Notes under the pieces: model-generated
The model's input: only the letters and a program-made list of their open reading frames with translations
The model's database searches: none
Told to the model about the DNA's origin: nothing
Assembly: GCA_036384915.1 (NCBI GenBank)
Contig: DASVLJ010000022.1
Location: 1 to 51,758 of the forward strand
DNA length: 51,758 nucleotides
Source of the DNA: PKWO01 sp036384915
GTDB lineage: Bacteria; Pseudomonadota; Gammaproteobacteria; Burkholderiales; Burkholderiaceae_D
Reading direction: 5' to 3'
Shown: in pieces, positions 27,230-35,481 of the stretch
Numbering within the stretch: position 1 is the stretch's first letter
Layout: each line of letters begins with the position of its first letter
Made by a program: the position numbers and the translations under genes

Positions 27230-28438
27230 TTACAAATTAATCAGCTTGCCATGATGCACAACCGCGCTGCACGGGTTGCCGCCGATGCGGTAGGCAAGTT
27301 CCGCCAGCGAGGCAACGTTCCAGATCGCGAAGTCGGCGGCGCGGCCCGCCTCGATCTTGCCGTGGCGGCTGCCCTGGCCCAGCGCCCGGGCGGCATGCAC
27401 CGTCACCCCGCGCAGCACTTCCGGTACGGTCAGTCGGAACAGTGTGCAGCCCATATTCAGCATCAGCAATAGCGAAGTGGCCGGTGAGGTGCCGGGGTTG
27501 CAATCGGTAGCCAGCGCCATCGGTATGCCGTGCTTGCGCAGCAAGTCGACCGGCGGCAGTTGCTTTTCGCGCAGGAAGTAAAACGCGCCCGGCAGTAGTA
27601 CGGCGACGGTGTCGGCTTCCTTCATCGCCAGTACGTCCTCTTCATCGAGATATTCGAGGTGATCGGTCGACAGCGCCTTGTAACGTGCGGCCAATTGCGT
27701 GCCGCCCATGTTGGACAACTGCTCCGCATGCATCTTGACCGGCAGGCCTAGCTCGGCCGCCTTGACGAAGACGCGCTCGCTTTGCTCCAAGGTGAAGCCG
27801 ATGTTTTCGCAAAACACGTCGACCGCGTCGATCAAGCCTTCGCCGTGGAGCGCGGGTAGCATGGTGTCGCATACCAGTGCGATGTAATCGTCGGCCCGAC
27901 CCTTGTACTCCGGCGGCAATGCGTGGGCACCCAGGAAGGTGGTGTAGACCGTGATGGGGAAGTCGCGTCCGAGCCGGCGCGCCACGCGCAACATCTTGCG
28001 CTCGCTATCGAGATCGAGGCCGTAGCCGGACTTGATTTCCACCACGCCCACGCCCTCGGCAATCAGGTTTTTCAAGCGCGGTACGGATTGCGCATACAAC
28101 GCATCTTCGCTCGCCGCGCGCGTGAGCGTCACGGTGGAGACGATACCGCCGCCCCGGCGCGCAATCTCTTCGTAGCTTGCGCCGGCCAGACGCAGTGCGA
28201 ATTCGTCGGCCCGGTTGCCGCCATAGACGAGATGGGTATGGCAATCGATCAGGCTGGGCGTGATCCACTTGCCACCGGTATCGTGGCGCGGCAACCTGGT
28301 AAAAGATTCCGGCAAATCGTCGAAGCTGCCGACCCAGGCAATTTTGCCGGCGCATACAGCGATCGCGCCTTGTTCGATCACATGATCGGGATCGCCGGTC
28401 GGGGCGATGCGGGCATGGGTCCAGACACAGTCTTGCAT
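27230..28438 (-). CDS. hutI: Imidazolonepropionase
   Basis: A 402-residue metal-dependent amidohydrolase that opens imidazolone-5-propionate to N-formimino-L-glutamate. Metal-binding DCHTHLVYGGNRADEF, KMHAEQLSNMGG, STDHLEYL and ATDCNPGTSP are conserved. The start is ATG 28438 (MQDCVW); the open frame extends to 28516 but that overlaps hutD. It sits between hutD (7-base gap) and hutF (5-base gap). Confidence 0.95.
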   Translation of the reverse strand: MQDCVWTHARIAPTGDPDHVIEQGAIAVCAGKIAWVGSFDDLPESFTRLPRHDTGGKWITPSLIDCHTHLVYGGNRADEFALRLAGASYEEIARRGGGIVSTVTLTRAASEDALYAQSVPRLKNLIAEGVGVVEIKSGYGLDLDSERKMLRVARRLGRDFPITVYTTFLGAHALPPEYKGRADDYIALVCDTMLPALHGEGLIDAVDVFCENIGFTLEQSERVFVKAAELGLPVKMHAEQLSNMGGTQLAARYKALSTDHLEYLDEEDVLAMKEADTVAVLLPGAFYFLREKQLPPVDLLRKHGIPMALATDCNPGTSPATSLLLMLNMGCTLFRLTVPEVLRGVTVHAARALGQGSRHGKIEAGRAADFAIWNVASLAELAYRIGGNPCSAVVHHGKLINL

Positions 28439-28445
28439 GGTGGTT

Positions 28446-29012
28446 TCAGGTGGTGAGAGCAACATGCATAATATCGACGCAGAGCAGGGCGCCGGCATCC
28501 TGCATGACAAGTTCATTGGCGGCGCCTGTTTCGATCAATACATGATCGCCCTGGTTCAAGATGCATACGCCGTCCACGTTCCAGCGGCCGTCGGCGCAGA
28601 ACAGCAAACGCACAGTGCGGCCGGCTTCGAGCATGCACGACGTACGCACGACGGAAACGGCACCCTGCGCCCGGCCGCGCCGGAGCATCAAGTTGAAATC
28701 GCGCGAAGGCGACACCAGTTGCGCATCGATCCGGGCTTCACCCTTGAATGCGTGCGGAACCAGCGCCTCGGTCAATGCGTGTTCGCCTTCCTCGCCACGC
28801 AACACCATGCCGCCGCCATCGAGCAGCAGGATCACGCGGTCGATGCCGGGGAAGCGCGAAAACGGCCCCGATTGCTGCACGTCGGCAATCGAGACGCGCC
28901 ACAGGAAGTCGTCGAAGCCTGCGCCGGCTGGATAGCACGCCAATTCGCGCGTGACGCCGCCGCCGTTTTTCCACGGCGCGGCGACGAGCGAACTGTATGC
29001 GACTGGTTTCAT
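28446..29012 (-). CDS. hutD: HutD/Ves-family cupin
   Basis: A 188-residue double-cupin-like protein. It has the family N-terminus WKNGGGVTRELACYP and WRVSIADVQQSGPFSRFPGIDR. In Pseudomonas HutD is proposed to limit overactivity of the hut operon, possibly by binding a pathway intermediate; no enzymatic role is proven. The frame opens at TTG 29015, but ATG 29012 is the natural start. It is 3 bases after the hutH stop. Confidence 0.88.
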   Translation of the reverse strand: MKPVAYSSLVAAPWKNGGGVTRELACYPAGAGFDDFLWRVSIADVQQSGPFSRFPGIDRVILLLDGGGMVLRGEEGEHALTEALVPHAFKGEARIDAQLVSPSRDFNLMLRRGRAQGAVSVVRTSCMLEAGRTVRLLFCADGRWNVDGVCILNQGDHVLIETGAANELVMQDAGALLCVDIMHVALTT

Positions 29013-29015
29013 CAA

Positions 29016-30551
29016 TTACGGCAGCTTGGCAAACAAGTCTTCGCAACCGGCGGAGAGCTTGCCCGTTACGACCAATTCCTTGGCCGCCTCGATATCGGGT
29101 GCGAACAAGCGGTCCTTGTCGAAGAATCCCACCTTTTCGCGCAACAGCGCATGCACCTTGGACAGTCGTTCCGACGTGGCAAGCGGTTTGTGAAAGTCGA
29201 TGCCTTGCGCGGCGGCCAGCAATTCGATGCCGACGATGGCGGCGGTATTTTGCGCCATGTCGTGCAATCGGCGGCCGGCGAAGGTCGCCATGCTGACGTG
29301 GTCTTCCTGGTTGGCCGAAGTCGGCAGGCTGTCCACGCTGGCCGGGTGGGCCAATGATTTGTTTTCCGAAGCCAGCGCCGCAGCCGTCACGTGGGCGATC
29401 ATGAAGCCCGAGTTCAAGCCCGAAGACGCGACCAGGAAGGGGGGCAAGCCGGAGCAGGTCGAATCGATCAGGAGCGCAATGCGGCGTTCGGCCAGGGCGC
29501 CGATTTCGGCGATGGCGAGTGCCAGCGTATCGGCGGCGAAAGCCACCGGTTCGGCGTGGAAATTGCCGCCCGAGATCACCTCGTCGCGCTCGGCATACAC
29601 CAGCGGATTGTCGGTCACGGCATTGGCCTCGATCAGGAGCGTACGGCCGGTTTGCGCGATCAAGTCGGCGCAGGCGCCCATCACTTGCGGCTGGCAGCGC
29701 AGGCTGTACGGGTCTTGGACGCGTTCGTCGTTGACCAGGTGCGAGCGGCGGATTTCGCTGCCGGCCAGCAGTTGGCGATAGACGTCGGCAATGGCGATCT
29801 GGCCCGGCTGGCCGCGCACGATGTGCACGCGCGGATCGAAGGGGGCATCGCTGCCCTTGGCCGCATCGACCGAGAGTGCTCCGGTGACGGTGGCGGCATG
29901 CAGCAGGCGTTCAGCCATGAACAGGCCGTGCAGCGCGAGAGCGGTCGAGACTTGCGTGCCGTTGATCAGGGCCAGACCTTCCTTGGCCGCGAGCACCACG
30001 GGCTTGATGCCGGCCTGTTCCAAGGCATGCTTGGCGGGCGCGATCTTGCCGTTCACGCGTACATCGCCTTCGCCTGTCATGGCCAGCGTCATGTGAGACA
30101 AGGGCGCCAGATCGCCCGAAGCGCCGACTGAACCCTTAGACGGGATGCAAGGCATGATGCCCGCGTTGACCAAGGCGATCATGGTATCGATCACGGAAGC
30201 GCGTATGCCGGAATAGCCGCGCGCCAGGCTGCCGATCTTTAGCACCAGGATCAGACGCACGATGGTATCGTCCAGCAATTCGCCGGTGCCGACCGAGTGC
30301 GACAGGATCAGGTTGCGCTGCAATTGTTCGAGCTGGTCGTCCGGAATACGTGTCTTGGCCAGTTTGCCGAAGCCGGTATTGATGCCGTAAGCAGCATCGC
30401 CCTTGGCCACGATACGGTCGATGGTCGCAGCCGATGCCTCGATCGCGGGATAGGCATCCTTGGCCAGGGCCAGCGTCTGCGGTGCGAGCCAGATGTTGCG
30501 GATGTCGGCAAGGGTCATTTTGCCGGGATTGATGATGAAAGTGTGTGCCAT
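29016..30551 (-). CDS. hutH: Histidine ammonia-lyase
   Basis: A 511-residue enzyme that deaminates L-histidine to urocanate. The Ala-Ser-Gly triad that cyclises to the MIO cofactor is in GSVGASGDLAPLSHM, around residues 142-144. NTGFGKLA, LINGTQVS, and SANQEDHVSMA are also family hallmarks. Length is standard. It lies between hutU (28-base gap) and hutD. Confidence 0.96.
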   Translation of the reverse strand: MAHTFIINPGKMTLADIRNIWLAPQTLALAKDAYPAIEASAATIDRIVAKGDAAYGINTGFGKLAKTRIPDDQLEQLQRNLILSHSVGTGELLDDTIVRLILVLKIGSLARGYSGIRASVIDTMIALVNAGIMPCIPSKGSVGASGDLAPLSHMTLAMTGEGDVRVNGKIAPAKHALEQAGIKPVVLAAKEGLALINGTQVSTALALHGLFMAERLLHAATVTGALSVDAAKGSDAPFDPRVHIVRGQPGQIAIADVYRQLLAGSEIRRSHLVNDERVQDPYSLRCQPQVMGACADLIAQTGRTLLIEANAVTDNPLVYAERDEVISGGNFHAEPVAFAADTLALAIAEIGALAERRIALLIDSTCSGLPPFLVASSGLNSGFMIAHVTAAALASENKSLAHPASVDSLPTSANQEDHVSMATFAGRRLHDMAQNTAAIVGIELLAAAQGIDFHKPLATSERLSKVHALLREKVGFFDKDRLFAPDIEAAKELVVTGKLSAGCEDLFAKLP

Positions 30552-30579
30552 ATTCTTTGTGTCTCTGTTGCTTGTCAGG

Positions 30580-32295
30580 TTACTTGATCATCGGCAGGTT
30601 CAAATGGTTGCGCTTGGCGCAGGCGATCGCTTGCTCGTACCCGGCATCGGCATGGCGCATCACGCCAGAACCGCTGTCGTTGACCAGTACGCGCGCCAGC
30701 CGTTTGGCTGCTGCCTCGCTGCCGTCGGCCACGATCACCATGCCTGCATGCTGCGAATAACCCATGCCCACGCCGCCGCCATGGTGCAGTGAAACCCAGC
30801 TTGCGCCGCCGGCGGTATTGAGCAAGGCATTCAACAGCGGCCAATCCGACACCGCATCGGTGCCGTCGCGCATGCCTTCGGTTTCACGGTTCGGGCTGGC
30901 AACCGAACCCGTGTCGAGGTGATCGCGCCCGATCACGATCGGCGCCTTCAATTCGCCACTCTTGACCATTTCATTGAAAGCCAGGCCGGCCAGATGGCGT
31001 TCGCCGAGGCCGAGCCAGCAGATGCGTGAAGGCAGTCCTTGGAAGGCAATGCGCTCGCGCGCCATGTCGAGCCAGTGATGGACAGGCTTGTTGTTGGGGA
31101 ACAGCTCCTTGATCTTGGCATCGGTCTTGTAGATGTCTTCCGGATCGCCCGACAGTGCCACCCAGCGGAAAGGCCCCTTGCCGTCGCAGAACAGCGGGCG
31201 GATATAGGCTGGCACGAAACCGGGGAAATCGAAGGCGTTCTTCAAGCCGTCGTCGAACGCTACCTGGCGGATGTTGTTGCCGTAGTCGACCGTGGGGATG
31301 CCCATGGCATGGAAGTCCAACATGGCTTGCACGTGCACGTGGCAGGAATGCGCGGCGGCAGCCTTCAATTCGGCGTGGCGTGCCGGGTCTTGTTGCGCGC
31401 TCTTCCAGCGCGCGATGTCCCAGCCCGTGGGCAGGTAGCCGTTGATGAGATCGTGCGCCGAAGTCTGGTCGGTGACAAGATCGGGCTTCATGCCGCCTGC
31501 CTTGGCGCGCTTGACCAGCTCGGGCAACACGTCGGCGGCGTTGCCGAGCAGGGCGATCGAGACGGCTTCCCTGCGTTCGCAATGTTCCTTGACCAGGCGC
31601 AAGGCGTCGTCGATATCCTTGGCTTGCTTGTCTACGTAGCGCGTGCGCAGACGGAAATCGATGCTGCTTTGCTGGCATTCGATCACCAGGGAGACGGCCC
31701 CTGCCATGGTCGCGGCCAGCGGTTGGGCGCCCCCCATTCCGCCCAAACCGGCCGTCAGGATCCAGCGTCCACCCCAGTCGCCATTGAAATGCTGGCGTCC
31801 GGCTTCGACGAAGGTTTCGTAAGTGCCTTGCACGATGCCCTGGCTGCCGATATAGATCCAGCTGCCGGCAGTCATCTGGCCGTACATGAATAAGCCCTTG
31901 CGGTCGAGTTCGTTGAAGTGTTCCCAGGTGGCCCACTTCGGCACCAGGTTGGAGTTGGCAATCAGCACGCGCGGCGCGTCGGCATGGGTCTTGAACACGC
32001 CGACCGGCTTGCCCGACTGGATCAGCAGCGATTCATCCTCTTCCAGATTCTTCAGCGTTTCGAGGATCTTGTCGAAGCTGGCCCAGTCGCGCGCGGCGCG
32101 TCCGATGCCGCCATAGACCACGAGGTGCTTGGGATTCTCGGCCACTTCGGCGTCGAGATTGTTCTGGATCATGCGGTAAGCCGCTTCGGCGATCCAGCTC
32201 TTGCACGTCTTTTCACTGCCGCGCGGGGCGCGAATCCGACGGGTCGGATCGAGTCGGGGATCGGCAACTTCCAGCGGCGCAGTCATGTCGTTCAT
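30580..32295 (-). CDS. hutU: Urocanate hydratase
   Basis: A 571-residue NAD+-dependent enzyme that hydrates urocanate to imidazolone propionate. VYGGIGRAARDW, YIGSQGIVQGTYETF, GLGGMGGAQPLA (dinucleotide-binding) and DQTSAHDLINGYLPTGW are diagnostic. The start has GAGGAG about 10 bases upstream. It is the first gene of the minus-strand hut operon and its promoter overlaps the HutC-type operator. Confidence 0.96.
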   Translation of the reverse strand: MNDMTAPLEVADPRLDPTRRIRAPRGSEKTCKSWIAEAAYRMIQNNLDAEVAENPKHLVVYGGIGRAARDWASFDKILETLKNLEEDESLLIQSGKPVGVFKTHADAPRVLIANSNLVPKWATWEHFNELDRKGLFMYGQMTAGSWIYIGSQGIVQGTYETFVEAGRQHFNGDWGGRWILTAGLGGMGGAQPLAATMAGAVSLVIECQQSSIDFRLRTRYVDKQAKDIDDALRLVKEHCERREAVSIALLGNAADVLPELVKRAKAGGMKPDLVTDQTSAHDLINGYLPTGWDIARWKSAQQDPARHAELKAAAAHSCHVHVQAMLDFHAMGIPTVDYGNNIRQVAFDDGLKNAFDFPGFVPAYIRPLFCDGKGPFRWVALSGDPEDIYKTDAKIKELFPNNKPVHHWLDMARERIAFQGLPSRICWLGLGERHLAGLAFNEMVKSGELKAPIVIGRDHLDTGSVASPNRETEGMRDGTDAVSDWPLLNALLNTAGGASWVSLHHGGGVGMGYSQHAGMVIVADGSEAAAKRLARVLVNDSGSGVMRHADAGYEQAIACAKRNHLNLPMIK

Positions 32296-32334
32296 GTCTA
32301 TGGCTCCTCGGTGGGGTGGGGTCGAATGGAGCTT

Positions 32335-32363
32335 AGTGTAAGTTGTATAGACAACTTGTGCAA
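32335..32363 (-). promoter_or_regulatory. hutU promoter with embedded operator
   Basis: On the minus strand TTGCAC (32363-32358) and TACACT (32340-32335) are separated by exactly 17 bases. The spacer is an almost perfect palindrome, AAGTTGTATAGACAACTT at 32340-32357 on the plus strand. This resembles the TGTATAxACA operators bound by HutC in other bacteria, so repressor binding would block polymerase directly. Urocanate is the known inducer of HutC. Confidence 0.65.
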
Positions 32364-32370
32364 GAAGATT

Positions 32371-32398
32371 TTGCCTTGACTATACAAGATGCTAAGAT
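32371..32398 (+). promoter_or_regulatory. hutC promoter and second operator
   Basis: TTGCCT (32371-32376) and TAAGAT (32393-32398) are spaced by 16 bases. A palindromic CTTGACTATACAAG at 32375-32388 overlaps the spacer and resembles the first operator, implying autoregulation. With this -10, transcription would begin at or near the ATG at 32405, so the hutC message may be leaderless or start at ATG 32423. Confidence 0.5.
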
Positions 32399-32404
32399 GT
32401 GCGC

Positions 32405-33130
32405 ATGGGAAACAATCAGCGAATGGGCGGCGAACAGGACATACCGATCTACCAGCAGATCAAGGATCATTTGCTGGCGGAGATACACGCCGGCAAGTGG
32501 CGCGAGGGTGACGTCATCCCTTCCGAGCAAGAGCTGGCGCGCCAATTCTGCGTTTCGCGCATGACGGTGAATCGCGCCGTACGTGAGTTGACGTCGGAGC
32601 AAGTGCTTACACGTGTTCAAGGCTCAGGCACCTATGTGGCGCAGCATAAATACCAGTCGACCCTGGTCGAGATCAAGAGCATCGCCGACGAAGTGCGCGC
32701 GCGCGGCCACCGCCACGCCAGCGAATTGCACAAGCTGGAACGCAGCAAGGCCGGCGAAGCGCTAGCCGCCGAGTTCGGCGTTGCCGCCAATCATTTGCTG
32801 TTTCACAGCGTGATTGTGCACCTCGAAAACGGCTTGCCGATCCAGGTGGAAGACCGCTGGGTCAATTCCGATATCGCGCCGGACTACCTGCAGCAGGATT
32901 TTTCCCGCATCACGCCCAATGAATACCTGATGGCCGTGGCGCCGCTGCAAAGCGTCAATTACCGCATCGAAGCGCTATCGCCGCCGCGAGAGATCGCCGA
33001 TATGCTGCACATCGCGCAAAAGGAGGCCTGCCTGGTCTTGCATCGCAAGACGCTGTCGCGCGGCAGTGTGGCCTCGGTCGCCACGATGTGGCATCCGGGC
33101 AGCCGCTATCAATTCGCAGGCGGATTTTAG
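32405..33130 (+). CDS. hutC: Histidine utilisation repressor, GntR family
   Basis: A 241-residue repressor with an N-terminal winged helix (IPSEQELARQFCVSRMTVNR, about residues 40-60, then GSGTYVA) and a C-terminal UTRA ligand domain expected to bind urocanate. It is divergent from hutU, 109 bases away. ATG 32405 and ATG 32423 are both possible starts; the second begins MGGEQDIPIYQQI, closer to family N-termini. Confidence 0.9.
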   Translation: MGNNQRMGGEQDIPIYQQIKDHLLAEIHAGKWREGDVIPSEQELARQFCVSRMTVNRAVRELTSEQVLTRVQGSGTYVAQHKYQSTLVEIKSIADEVRARGHRHASELHKLERSKAGEALAAEFGVAANHLLFHSVIVHLENGLPIQVEDRWVNSDIAPDYLQQDFSRITPNEYLMAVAPLQSVNYRIEALSPPREIADMLHIAQKEACLVLHRKTLSRGSVASVATMWHPGSRYQFAGGF

Positions 33131-33164
33131 AAAACAAAAAGGCCGGCCAATGAAGCCAGCCTTT
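33131..33164 (-). terminator. Rho-independent terminator of the PEP-CTERM gene
   Basis: On the minus strand AAAGGCTGGC and GCCGGCCTTT form a near-perfect stem (one mismatch, 7-nt loop) followed by a T-rich run (TTGTTTT). It lies in the 48-base convergent gap with hutC and may stop both transcripts. Confidence 0.7.
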
Positions 33165-33178
33165 GCCAAAGCTGATGA

Positions 33179-33808
33179 TCAGCTCTGGAAGCGGCGACGC
33201 ATGAAAGCCAAGGCTCCGAGTCCCAATGTCATCAGCGCGGTCGTGCCGGGTTCCGGCACAGGTGCGGGAGCACCGTATGCCTGGAACTGGCCGACGCCGT
33301 AGAAATTGTCACCGCCCACGGCTTGAATGCGGAAAGCGGAAGCTGTGATCGAGGAGCCGGCGCCATTCAAGCCCAACCCCCAGCTTATCGTTCCGGTCTG
33401 GTTGATTGTGCCGTTGGCGTTCACCGTGCCGCCGATGGTCGGAGACAGATCGCCCAGTGTCGTCCAGACCCCGTTGTGCAGGTAGCTGACCTGATAGAGG
33501 TCGTTGTTGTCCGCCTCGAGGACAACATTGCTGATGTTGTAGCTGCCATTCAGATTGATCTGCAAATAGGCAGAGGGATTGGTCCAGAACACCGTATTGG
33601 TATTCCACTGATTGCCCATCGGCAGGAAGCTGCCATTGGTAATGGCATTCGGTGCCGCGAGCGCGCCGCCGCTCCACGAACCGCTGTCGCCGAACGATGA
33701 TCCGAATTCCGTCACGCCGGCACCGAGGGACACGTCGGTGACCCCGGCGTTTGCGGCAACGCTGACGCCCAGCATCGCGGCAAGCAAAATTCCATGCAAT
33801 TTCGACAT
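33179..33808 (-). CDS. PEP-CTERM sorting domain protein
   Basis: A 209-residue exported protein. It has a signal peptide (MSKLHGILLAAMLGVSVAANA), a central beta-sandwich-like domain with carbohydrate-binding or discoidin-like character (NPSAYLQINLNGSYNISNVV), and a C-terminal PEP-CTERM tag. The tag has VPEPGT, a hydrophobic helix and MRRRFQS. Such tags are cut by an exosortase (EpsH/XrtA) and are tied to exopolysaccharide production; the exosortase must be elsewhere. AAGGGAATAAACA before the ATG is a good ribosome-binding site. The ligand and function of the domain are unknown. Confidence 0.85.
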   Translation of the reverse strand: MSKLHGILLAAMLGVSVAANAGVTDVSLGAGVTEFGSSFGDSGSWSGGALAAPNAITNGSFLPMGNQWNTNTVFWTNPSAYLQINLNGSYNISNVVLEADNNDLYQVSYLHNGVWTTLGDLSPTIGGTVNANGTINQTGTISWGLGLNGAGSSITASAFRIQAVGGDNFYGVGQFQAYGAPAPVPEPGTTALMTLGLGALAFMRRRFQS

Positions 33809-33841
33809 TGTTTATTCCCTTGCTAGATACGCTACATAACA

Positions 33842-34028
33842 AGACCCGGTGCTGCTAAAGCATTGTTTGCATCGGATCACTCAATTCAGGTGCGTAGAAT
33901 ACACGGGAAAATTAATTAAATAAATATTAACAATGTCAAAAATTTACTATTTCCATAAGATATTGAATTTCAATGAAACATTATTTTTAATTTTGTAAAA
34001 AATATACAAATTTGGAGGGGTGTTATTG
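33842..34028. other. AT-rich intergenic stretch
   Basis: The stretch from about 33901 to 34015 is strikingly A+T-rich (runs such as TTAATTAAATAAATATT) in an otherwise GC-rich region. It holds no ORF. It lies upstream of the PEP-CTERM gene and downstream of the formyltransferase operon, so it may hold an upstream activating sequence or be a binding site for an H-NS-like protein. Confidence 0.5.
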
Positions 34029-34907
34029 TTATGGCATTGCGGAGTTCGACAATTGTGGTAGTAGTTGTTCCGCCGGCGCCGGAGGAAGAAGGCCCCAATC
34101 TGTCAAGGCGACAAAGCCGTCTTGCACGGCCAGCACCACATCCGAACCGTTGACGTGCACTACGGTTTCCGGCGCAAGATTGTGCGCCTCAGGCCAGCCG
34201 TAAGCCTGCCTGACGTAGATTCTTTGCCCATTCAGCCGGCCATAGCATTCGAGGACGCCGAAAGCGCGCAGCACGTGCAAGACTTCGGCCACCTTGCCCT
34301 GGAAATTCAAGGTGCGTTCGGCCTCGCTGATGGCCGGCCAATATTCGCCCGCGCCTTGAGGCTGAGCCGCATTCCATCGTTCCACGAAGGCTGGCGCCAA
34401 TTTGCGCGCCAGCCGCCCGCCGGCCATCTGCAATTTGAGGTTCAGCGTCTCGTGCGACTCTTCCTCATGCAGGCCGAATTCCTCGATGCAAAGCACGTCG
34501 CCGCTGTCGAATTCATGCTCGATCTTGTGGCAGCTCATGCCCCAGTGTGTGTGGCGTTCCAGGATGGCGCGCGGCAGGGGGTAGGGCCCGCGTGCCAGGG
34601 GCAATGGCGAGGGATGGAAGTTGACGGCATATTGCAGCTTGTCTTGCCAGCGCGGGATGCGCCAATCGTAGCTGGCGACGATCAGCGCGTCGCAGCCGCG
34701 TTGCGCCAAGTCGTCGAGGTCGGCAGCACCCATGCGCGTCAATTGCACCGGACAGCCGTGGTGCCGTGCCAAGGAGATCACACGGTCATTGGCCGACAGG
34801 CGGTTGACCGGATGGGAAGAAAACAACTTGACCGGGACCCAGCCCGCCGCCAGAAATTCATCGAACACGCGCGCATAGCGGTCGCAAGCGGTGATCGCGA
34901 AGCGCAT
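34029..34907 (-). CDS. Formyltransferase-like protein (Fmt family)
   Basis: A 292-residue protein with a formyl-transferase N-terminal domain and a short C-terminal OB-like domain. The catalytic region NFHPSPLPLARGPYPLPRAI has the Asn-x-His pair, and FDSGDVL supplies the conserved Asp, so all three catalytic residues seem present. The HPSPLP loop and the short N-terminus differ from housekeeping methionyl-tRNA formyltransferase, so the acceptor may be a nucleotide sugar or another amine. It lies 9 bases downstream of a secreted-protein gene. Confidence 0.75.
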   Translation of the reverse strand: MRFAITACDRYARVFDEFLAAGWVPVKLFSSHPVNRLSANDRVISLARHHGCPVQLTRMGAADLDDLAQRGCDALIVASYDWRIPRWQDKLQYAVNFHPSPLPLARGPYPLPRAILERHTHWGMSCHKIEHEFDSGDVLCIEEFGLHEEESHETLNLKLQMAGGRLARKLAPAFVERWNAAQPQGAGEYWPAISEAERTLNFQGKVAEVLHVLRAFGVLECYGRLNGQRIYVRQAYGWPEAHNLAPETVVHVNGSDVVLAVQDGFVALTDWGLLPPAPAEQLLPQLSNSAMP

Positions 34908-34916
34908 ATGGCGTGC

Positions 34917-35465
34917 TTACTTCGGATTCGGCTTGACTTGCTGCCAGCTCTCCCCGCATTGCTGGACATAGGGAAAGTAGCCCGCCGGGTTATGGCAGTA
35001 GTACCAGTAATTCGGGTCCATGCCGTCGGGCGCCGAACCCTGGCCGGACTGTTGCGGCTGCTCCGTCTGCGGCATTTCTGATTGCGGCCGTTCGATATAG
35101 GTCACGGGCGCTTGCTGGATCACCACGGGTTGCGCCACTACCGGCGCAACAGGCAGCGGGTCCCAGTAGGGAGGATAAAAAGCCCAGCTGCCGTCGATGA
35201 AAACCCAGCGTGCATCGATGTAGCGGTACCCCGGTCGCTCGGGAACCCAGCCACCGCCTACCCACACATGGGCGCCGCCGCGCCAGCCCCAATAGCCATG
35301 GCTCCAGACATAGCCGGCTCGCGCAGCCGGGACGGGCTCCATGCGCACGGGCGGCGGGCGCACGCCTACGCGCACTTCCGCGTGAGGAGGATAGGCCAGG
35401 GCGCCGGCGGAGGCGCATAGCGCAATAGCGCCCAAACAGCGCCGGAGAAGCGTTGAGTTTTGCAT
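34917..35465 (-). CDS. YXWGXW-type exported protein
   Basis: A 182-residue protein with a signal peptide (MQNSTLLRRCLGAIALCASAGALA). A Trp/Tyr/Gly/Pro-rich core (GYVWSHGYWGWRGGAHVWVGGGW) contains WxxGxW-type repeats found in many Burkholderiales envelope proteins. The C-terminus has YWYYCHNPAGYFPYVQQC, a two-Cys motif common to this group that may form a disulfide. Start ATG 35465 is set by the signal peptide; the longer frame to 35660 overlaps the preceding gene. Function is unknown. Confidence 0.8.
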   Translation of the reverse strand: MQNSTLLRRCLGAIALCASAGALAYPPHAEVRVGVRPPPVRMEPVPAARAGYVWSHGYWGWRGGAHVWVGGGWVPERPGYRYIDARWVFIDGSWAFYPPYWDPLPVAPVVAQPVVIQQAPVTYIERPQSEMPQTEQPQQSGQGSAPDGMDPNYWYYCHNPAGYFPYVQQCGESWQQVKPNPK

Positions 35466-35481
35466 GATCGTATGGGATAAG

